From Bordetella parapertussis (GTDB taxonomy: Bacteria > Pseudomonadota > Gammaproteobacteria > Burkholderiales > Burkholderiaceae_B): a stretch of DNA of 9,461 nucleotides. The stretch is taken from positions 1-9,461 of the forward strand of contig CAMAYM010000098.1 in assembly GCA_945862495.1 (NCBI GenBank), given 5' to 3'. Each line of letters opens with the position of its first letter. Position 1 is the stretch's first letter. Shown here in pieces: positions 5,742 through 9,461 of the stretch. The position numbers and the translations under genes are program-made. The notes below the pieces were generated by a model. That model saw nothing but the letters and a program-made list of their open reading frames with translations. It made no database searches and was not told where the DNA came from.

Positions 5742-6793
5742 TGAATACGACTGTGAACAATCAAACAGATATCGGTGGTCAGGGACAGCCCCTCCTGATG
5801 GTCAAAAACTTGATCAAACACTTTGCCCTCAAAAAAGATATGTTGGGTCGAGGCGGTGGTGTGGTCCGTGCGGTCGATGGCATTGATTTTATGGTGCGCA
5901 AAGGTGAAACACTTGGTGTAGTCGGAGAATCTGGCTGTGGCAAATCAACAACTGCACGCTTGTTGATGAATCTGATCACGCCCGATAATGGCGACATCAT
6001 TTTTGACGGTATGTCCGTCGGCGGTCGAGATCTGTCTCTCAAGGAGTTTCGTCGCCAGGCTCAGATGGTGTTTCAGGACAGCTATGCCTCGCTGAATCCA
6101 CGACTGACGATTGAAGACTCCATTGCCTTTGCACCGCAAGTGCACGGTGTGTCCAAGGACGAGTCGATCGAGCGCGCACGCGATTTGCTAAGACGCGTTG
6201 GCCTCGATCCGGTGCGTTTTGCTGAACGCTACCCGCATGAGCTGTCCGGTGGTCAACGCCAACGCGTCAATATTGCGCGTGCCTTAGCCTTGCAATCCCG
6301 TTTGATCATTTTGGATGAAGCGGTCTCCGCGCTTGACAAGTCGGTTGAAGCTCAAGTGTTGAACTTGCTACTCGATCTAAAAGAAGACTTTGGTCTGACG
6401 TATGTCTTTATCAGCCATGATTTGAATGTCGTGCGCTACATCTCAGATCGCGTGATGGTGATGTACCTGGGACAAGTGGTGGAGATTGGTGACTGCGAAA
6501 CGCTTTTCGAATCTCCCCAGCACCCCTATACAAAAGCACTGCTTTCGTCTGTGCCGTCCATGGACCCGGATAACCGTACCGAAGAGCCTCCGCTTGCCGG
6601 TGATCCACCCAACCCGATCAATCCCCCTTCTGGCTGTCGTTTTCACACACGATGCGTACATGCGCAAGCAGTATGCTCAGAGAAAATGCCTCCGCTTGCG
6701 ACGGCAAAAGATGGGCATGGCGTCGCCTGCCTCATGCACGTCGTCAACAGTGGTCACACTGAAGCGCCCACAGCCGCTCAGGAGGCCGCATGA
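5741..6793 (+). CDS. ABC transporter ATP-binding protein, DppF/OppF type
   Basis: This is one of two cytoplasmic ATPases that power import. I place the start at ATG 5741, giving 350 residues. The open frame reaches back to 5594, but that extension lies inside the permease gene and looks nothing like an ATPase. Motifs: Walker A GESGCGKST (62-70), Q-loop Gln112, signature LSGGQRQR (168-175), Walker B LIILDE (188-193) followed by AVSALD, and H-loop His226. The AVSALD wording and LSGGQ are typical of the DppF/OppF branch. The C-terminal oligopeptide-transporter extension carries four cysteines (299, 305, 312, 330), the pattern recently tied to a [4Fe-4S] cluster in related dipeptide transporters. 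It overlaps the upstream gene by 1 base and the next by 4. The F-type gene precedes the D-type gene, the reverse of the usual dppDF order. Confidence 0.93.
   Translation: MNTTVNNQTDIGGQGQPLLMVKNLIKHFALKKDMLGRGGGVVRAVDGIDFMVRKGETLGVVGESGCGKSTTARLLMNLITPDNGDIIFDGMSVGGRDLSLKEFRRQAQMVFQDSYASLNPRLTIEDSIAFAPQVHGVSKDESIERARDLLRRVGLDPVRFAERYPHELSGGQRQRVNIARALALQSRLIILDEAVSALDKSVEAQVLNLLLDLKEDFGLTYVFISHDLNVVRYISDRVMVMYLGQVVEIGDCETLFESPQHPYTKALLSSVPSMDPDNRTEEPPLAGDPPNPINPPSGCRFHTRCVHAQAVCSEKMPPLATAKDGHGVACLMHVVNSGHTEAPTAAQEAA
6780..6785 (+). promoter_or_regulatory. strong ribosome binding site inside the preceding gene
   Basis: AGGAGG, a full match to the anti-Shine-Dalgarno core, lies 4 bases before ATG 6790 and within the last codons of the preceding ATPase gene. 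It supports the start of the second ATPase at the ATGA overlap. Confidence 0.8.
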
Positions 6794-7806
6794 CCACGCA
6801 AAGCAGCACTACGATGACTCAAGAAAAACCATTTATCGATATCCGCGATTTGACTGTCACGTTTACTGGCGGTCGCAAACCGGTCCGGGCAGTTTCGGGC
6901 GTGAGTTTGTCAGTTAAACGCGGTGAGGTTGTTGCGTTGATTGGCGAGTCGGGCTCAGGAAAAAGCGTGACACTTCGTTCGATGTTGAGACTACACAATC
7001 CAGACAAGTCAAAACTAGAAGGTCAAATCTTGGTCGGCAATCAAGACGTTGTCAAATTATCCAACGCAGAGCTTTCAAGTTTTAGAGGCAAAGTCGCCTC
7101 GATGATTTTTCAAGAGCCATTACTGGCTCTTGATCCTGTCTACACCGTGGGCGAACAAATCATCGAAGCCATTTTGCGCCATGAGCCCATCGGCAAAGAG
7201 GCGGCTCGGGCGAGAGCATTGTCGCTGTTTGAGCGCGTACGCATTCCTAGTCCAGAGCGTCGCTTGGATGCGTATCCGCATGAAATGTCAGGCGGTATGC
7301 GACAGCGTGCCATGATTTCTTTGGCACTCGCGAGCCATCCTCAGCTTTTGCTCGCGGATGAGCCCACGACGGCACTGGATGCCACCGTACAGATTCAGAT
7401 TTTGCTGCTGCTGCGCGAGCTCCAGCGTGAACTCGGTTTATCGGTCATTTTTGTCACACACGACATTGGTGCAGCCGTCGAGGTGGCAGATCGTATCGCG
7501 GTGATGTATGCAGGCAGGATCGTTGAGGAAGGGACCACCAGAACCCTCATGCGCTCACCACGGCATCCTTATACCCGTGCCCTGCTCAAAAGCTTGGCGC
7601 ATGGCAATGTAGCTAAAGGCACACGACTCGAAACGATACCTGGCTCTCCGCCTGATTTGAGTAATTTGCCACCTGGTTGTGTGTTTGCGGACCGCTGTAG
7701 CTTGGCACTCGATTCGTGTCGCCAAAGCGTTCCTGAGATTATCAAACTGACCCCTGATCACAGTGCACGCTGTCATCGAACGGATCAAACAGACCTAGCA
7801 GTCTGA
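6790..7806 (+). CDS. ABC transporter ATP-binding protein, DppD/OppD type
   Basis: This is the second ATPase of the importer, 338 residues. Motifs: Walker A GESGSGKS (52-59), Q-loop Gln108 in FQEP, signature MSGGMRQR (166-173), Walker B LLLADE (186-191) followed by PTTALD, and H-loop His224. The MSGGMRQR and ADEPTTALD wording is that of the DppD/OppD branch, complementing the F-type partner, so a heterodimer is expected. The C-terminal extension (PGCVFADRC) has cysteines at 297, 303, 310 and 328, with exactly the same spacing as in the partner. The start overlaps the upstream stop (ATGA) and has a strong AGGAGG; an alternative in-frame ATG at 6814 is less well supported. It is the last gene of the operon; a hairpin follows 27 bases after the stop. 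Confidence 0.93.
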   Translation: MTTQSSTTMTQEKPFIDIRDLTVTFTGGRKPVRAVSGVSLSVKRGEVVALIGESGSGKSVTLRSMLRLHNPDKSKLEGQILVGNQDVVKLSNAELSSFRGKVASMIFQEPLLALDPVYTVGEQIIEAILRHEPIGKEAARARALSLFERVRIPSPERRLDAYPHEMSGGMRQRAMISLALASHPQLLLADEPTTALDATVQIQILLLLRELQRELGLSVIFVTHDIGAAVEVADRIAVMYAGRIVEEGTTRTLMRSPRHPYTRALLKSLAHGNVAKGTRLETIPGSPPDLSNLPPGCVFADRCSLALDSCRQSVPEIIKLTPDHSARCHRTDQTDLAV

Positions 7807-7833
7807 CAACTACCCGGGACTGACTCGTCAAAG

Positions 7834-7869
7834 TAAGAGGCCCACCCGTTAAACAGGGTGGGCCTCTTA
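7834..7869. terminator. bidirectional terminator hairpin between convergent genes
   Basis: TAAGAGGCCCACCC (7834-7847) pairs perfectly with GGGTGGGCCTCTTA (7856-7869), a 14-bp GC-rich stem with an 8-base loop. It lies in the 94-base gap between the end of the ABC operon and the end of clpB. The T-runs on either side are short (TTAATTAA to the right; CTTACTTTG on the minus strand), so it may terminate both transcripts with moderate efficiency. Confidence 0.75.
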
Positions 7870-7900
7870 ATTAACTAGAAGCAATACGCACAAAAACTAT

Positions 7901-9461
7901 TTATTGAAGCGTACGCTCAAAAACGAACTTACCCTCACGCCAATCGACTGGAATAACGTCTTTTGGACCAAATTTGCCCTCAAGTATCAGCTTAGCAATT
8001 GGATTTTCCAATTGTTGCTGAATCGAGCGCTTGAGCGGCCGTGCACCAAACACGGGATCAAAGCCCTCACGCGCAAGCTCAGCTAATGCGGCATCCGATA
8101 CCTCTAGACGCATTTCCTGCTGTTCCATCCGTTTGGCCAACCGATTGATCTGAATACCTGCAATCTTTTCAATGTGTTGGCTTTGCAGCGCATGAAACAC
8201 CACAATTTCATCTATCCGGTTTAAAAACTCAGGACGGAAATGCTGCTTGAGTTCTTCCCAGACGACTTCTTTGACTGCATCGTAAGGCTTACCCACCATT
8301 GCCTGGATATGCTGCGAACCCAAATTGGAGGTCATCACGATCACCGTATTTCGGAAATCCACCGTACGGCCCTGACCATCGGTTAGTCGCCCATCGTCCA
8401 ACACTTGCAGCAAGACATTAAATACATCCGGATGCGCCTTTTCCACCTCGTCAAGCAGGACGACGCTATAGGGCTTGCGGCGAACGGCTTCGGTCAGATA
8501 ACCACCCTCTTCGTAGCCCACGTAGCCTGGAGGCGCACCGATCAATCTGGCGACGGAGTGCTTTTCCATAAACTCACTCATATCGATACGGATGAGATGC
8601 TCATCAGAATCAAACATGAAATCTGCCAGCGCACGTGTCAACTCAGTCTTGCCCACTCCGGTTGGCCCTAGGAACAGAAAGGAACCATAGGGACGTGACG
8701 GATCTGACAAACCCGCACGGGAACGCCGGATGGCGTCCGCCACCAAACCAACGGCCTCGTCTTGACCAATGACGCGGTCATGCAGTCGCTCTTCCATCTT
8801 GAGCAGTTTTTCACGTTCACCCTGCATCATTTTTGAAACAGGAATGCCAGTCGCGCGCGATACAACTTCCGCAATCTCCTCCGCGCCGACTTGCGTACGC
8901 AGGAGCTTGGGACGCTCGCCCGGAGTCTTTGCCTCAGCAGAACCTTCCGCAGTTTTGAGTCTAGACTCCAGCTCTGGCAAGGTGCCGTACTGGATCTCCG
9001 CCAACTTGTCGAACTGTCCTTTACGCTGGAGTTCGGCCATTTCAGCCCGTGCACGCTCAATTTCCTCTTTGATCGATTGGGTGCCCTGCACGGCAGCTTT
9101 TTCGCTCTTCCAGATCACTTCAAAATCGTTGTACTCGCGCTGAAGCTTTTCAAGTTCTTCCTCAATAATCTGGAAACGGCGAATAGAACCCTCGTCCGTT
9201 TCTTTTTTAACAGCTTCACGTTCAATCTTTAACTGAATGATGCGACGATCGAGTTTATCCATCACTTCAGGCTTGGAGTCGATCTCCATGCGAATGCGCG
9301 AGGCTGCCTCATCAATGAGATCAATGGCCTTGTCAGGTAAGAAACGATCCGTAATGTAACGATGCGAGAGCTCTGCGGCCGCAACAATCGCTGGGTCCGT
9401 AATTTCCACACCGTGATGTAACTCATAGCGCTCTTGTAAACCGCGCAAGATCGCTATGGTC
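7901..9461 (-). CDS. clpB: ClpB disaggregase, C-terminal part (5' end beyond the window)
   Basis: ClpB is a hexameric AAA+ chaperone that, with DnaK/DnaJ/GrpE, threads aggregated proteins through its pore for refolding. The frame enters from the right edge (first full codon 9460, reading TIAILRGLQERYE) and ends at TAA 7901-7903, showing about 519 residues. Compared with a usual length near 860, about 340 N-terminal residues are missing. Visible in order are the end of the first ATPase domain (DKAIDLIDEAASRIRM), the M-domain coiled coil (about 9260-8900, rich in E/K/R), and the second ATPase domain. That domain has Walker A GPTGVGKT (8645-8668), pore loop GYVGYEEGG, Walker B VVLLDE, SNLGS sensor 1, arginine-bearing FLNRIDE and sensor-2 GARPLKR. 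The M-domain rules out ClpA. A TTG at 9448 lies within conserved sequence and is not the start. Confidence 0.97.
   Translation of the reverse strand, partial: TIAILRGLQERYELHHGVEITDPAIVAAAELSHRYITDRFLPDKAIDLIDEAASRIRMEIDSKPEVMDKLDRRIIQLKIEREAVKKETDEGSIRRFQIIEEELEKLQREYNDFEVIWKSEKAAVQGTQSIKEEIERARAEMAELQRKGQFDKLAEIQYGTLPELESRLKTAEGSAEAKTPGERPKLLRTQVGAEEIAEVVSRATGIPVSKMMQGEREKLLKMEERLHDRVIGQDEAVGLVADAIRRSRAGLSDPSRPYGSFLFLGPTGVGKTELTRALADFMFDSDEHLIRIDMSEFMEKHSVARLIGAPPGYVGYEEGGYLTEAVRRKPYSVVLLDEVEKAHPDVFNVLLQVLDDGRLTDGQGRTVDFRNTVIVMTSNLGSQHIQAMVGKPYDAVKEVVWEELKQHFRPEFLNRIDEIVVFHALQSQHIEKIAGIQINRLAKRMEQQEMRLEVSDAALAELAREGFDPVFGARPLKRSIQQQLENPIAKLILEGKFGPKDVIPVDWREGKFVFERTLQ

Noticed and set aside
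8405..9232. Several plus-strand frames of 88-124 codons opposite clpB
   Set aside because: They are antisense shadows of a highly conserved gene; their compositions are biased and no family is recognisable.
9446..9448. TTG as a start codon for a shorter ClpB
   Set aside because: Conserved ClpB sequence (TIAI before LRGLQERYE) continues upstream to the window edge, so the gene is simply cut by the window.
1..9461. CRISPR array, insertion sequence, tRNA or phage remnant
   Set aside because: No regularly spaced repeats, transposase-like frames, terminal inverted repeats with target duplications, or cloverleaf-forming sequence were seen; genes are tightly packed and intact.

Overview
The window reads as ordinary chromosomal DNA from a Gram-negative bacterium. 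ClpB wording, the dpp-style transporter and the moderate GC content suggest a betaproteobacterium, perhaps Burkholderiales/Alcaligenaceae. That placement is an impression from protein sequence, not a computed result. Coding density is high. I see no mobile element, CRISPR array, tRNA or rRNA.

Layout, left to right. (1) The 3' end of an unrecognised plus-strand gene (to 166). (2) queH (210-884, +), an iron-sulfur epoxyqueuosine reductase for the last step of tRNA queuosine synthesis. (3) On the minus strand, convergent with queH, an Asp/Glu/hydantoin racemase family gene (1015-1761). (4) A 336-bp divergent regulatory region (1762-2097). It carries a near-consensus sigma-54 promoter reading right, a 16-bp palindrome at the predicted transcription start, a weak NtrC-like half-site upstream and several other inverted repeats. 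(5) A complete five-gene ABC importer of the dipeptide/oligopeptide class: binding protein (2098-3774), two permeases (3878-4831, 4848-5741) and two ATPases (5741-6793, 6790-7806). The last genes overlap by 1 and 4 bases. A strong intrinsic terminator lies between the binding-protein gene and the first permease gene. (6) A hairpin between convergent genes (7834-7869). (7) The C-terminal 60% of clpB on the minus strand, running off the right edge.

How the parts may work together. The importer would deliver a peptide or other small nitrogenous solute. The divergent racemase could convert a stereoisomer of an imported compound or its breakdown product. A sigma-54 promoter with a possible NtrC-type upstream site points to control by nitrogen supply. 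This makes a coherent nitrogen-scavenging module, but the substrate cannot be read from the sequence. queH and clpB are housekeeping or stress genes with no evident link to it.

The most interesting material is the regulatory architecture at 1800-2100 and the internal terminator at 3786-3822. I found no evidence for an entirely new system.
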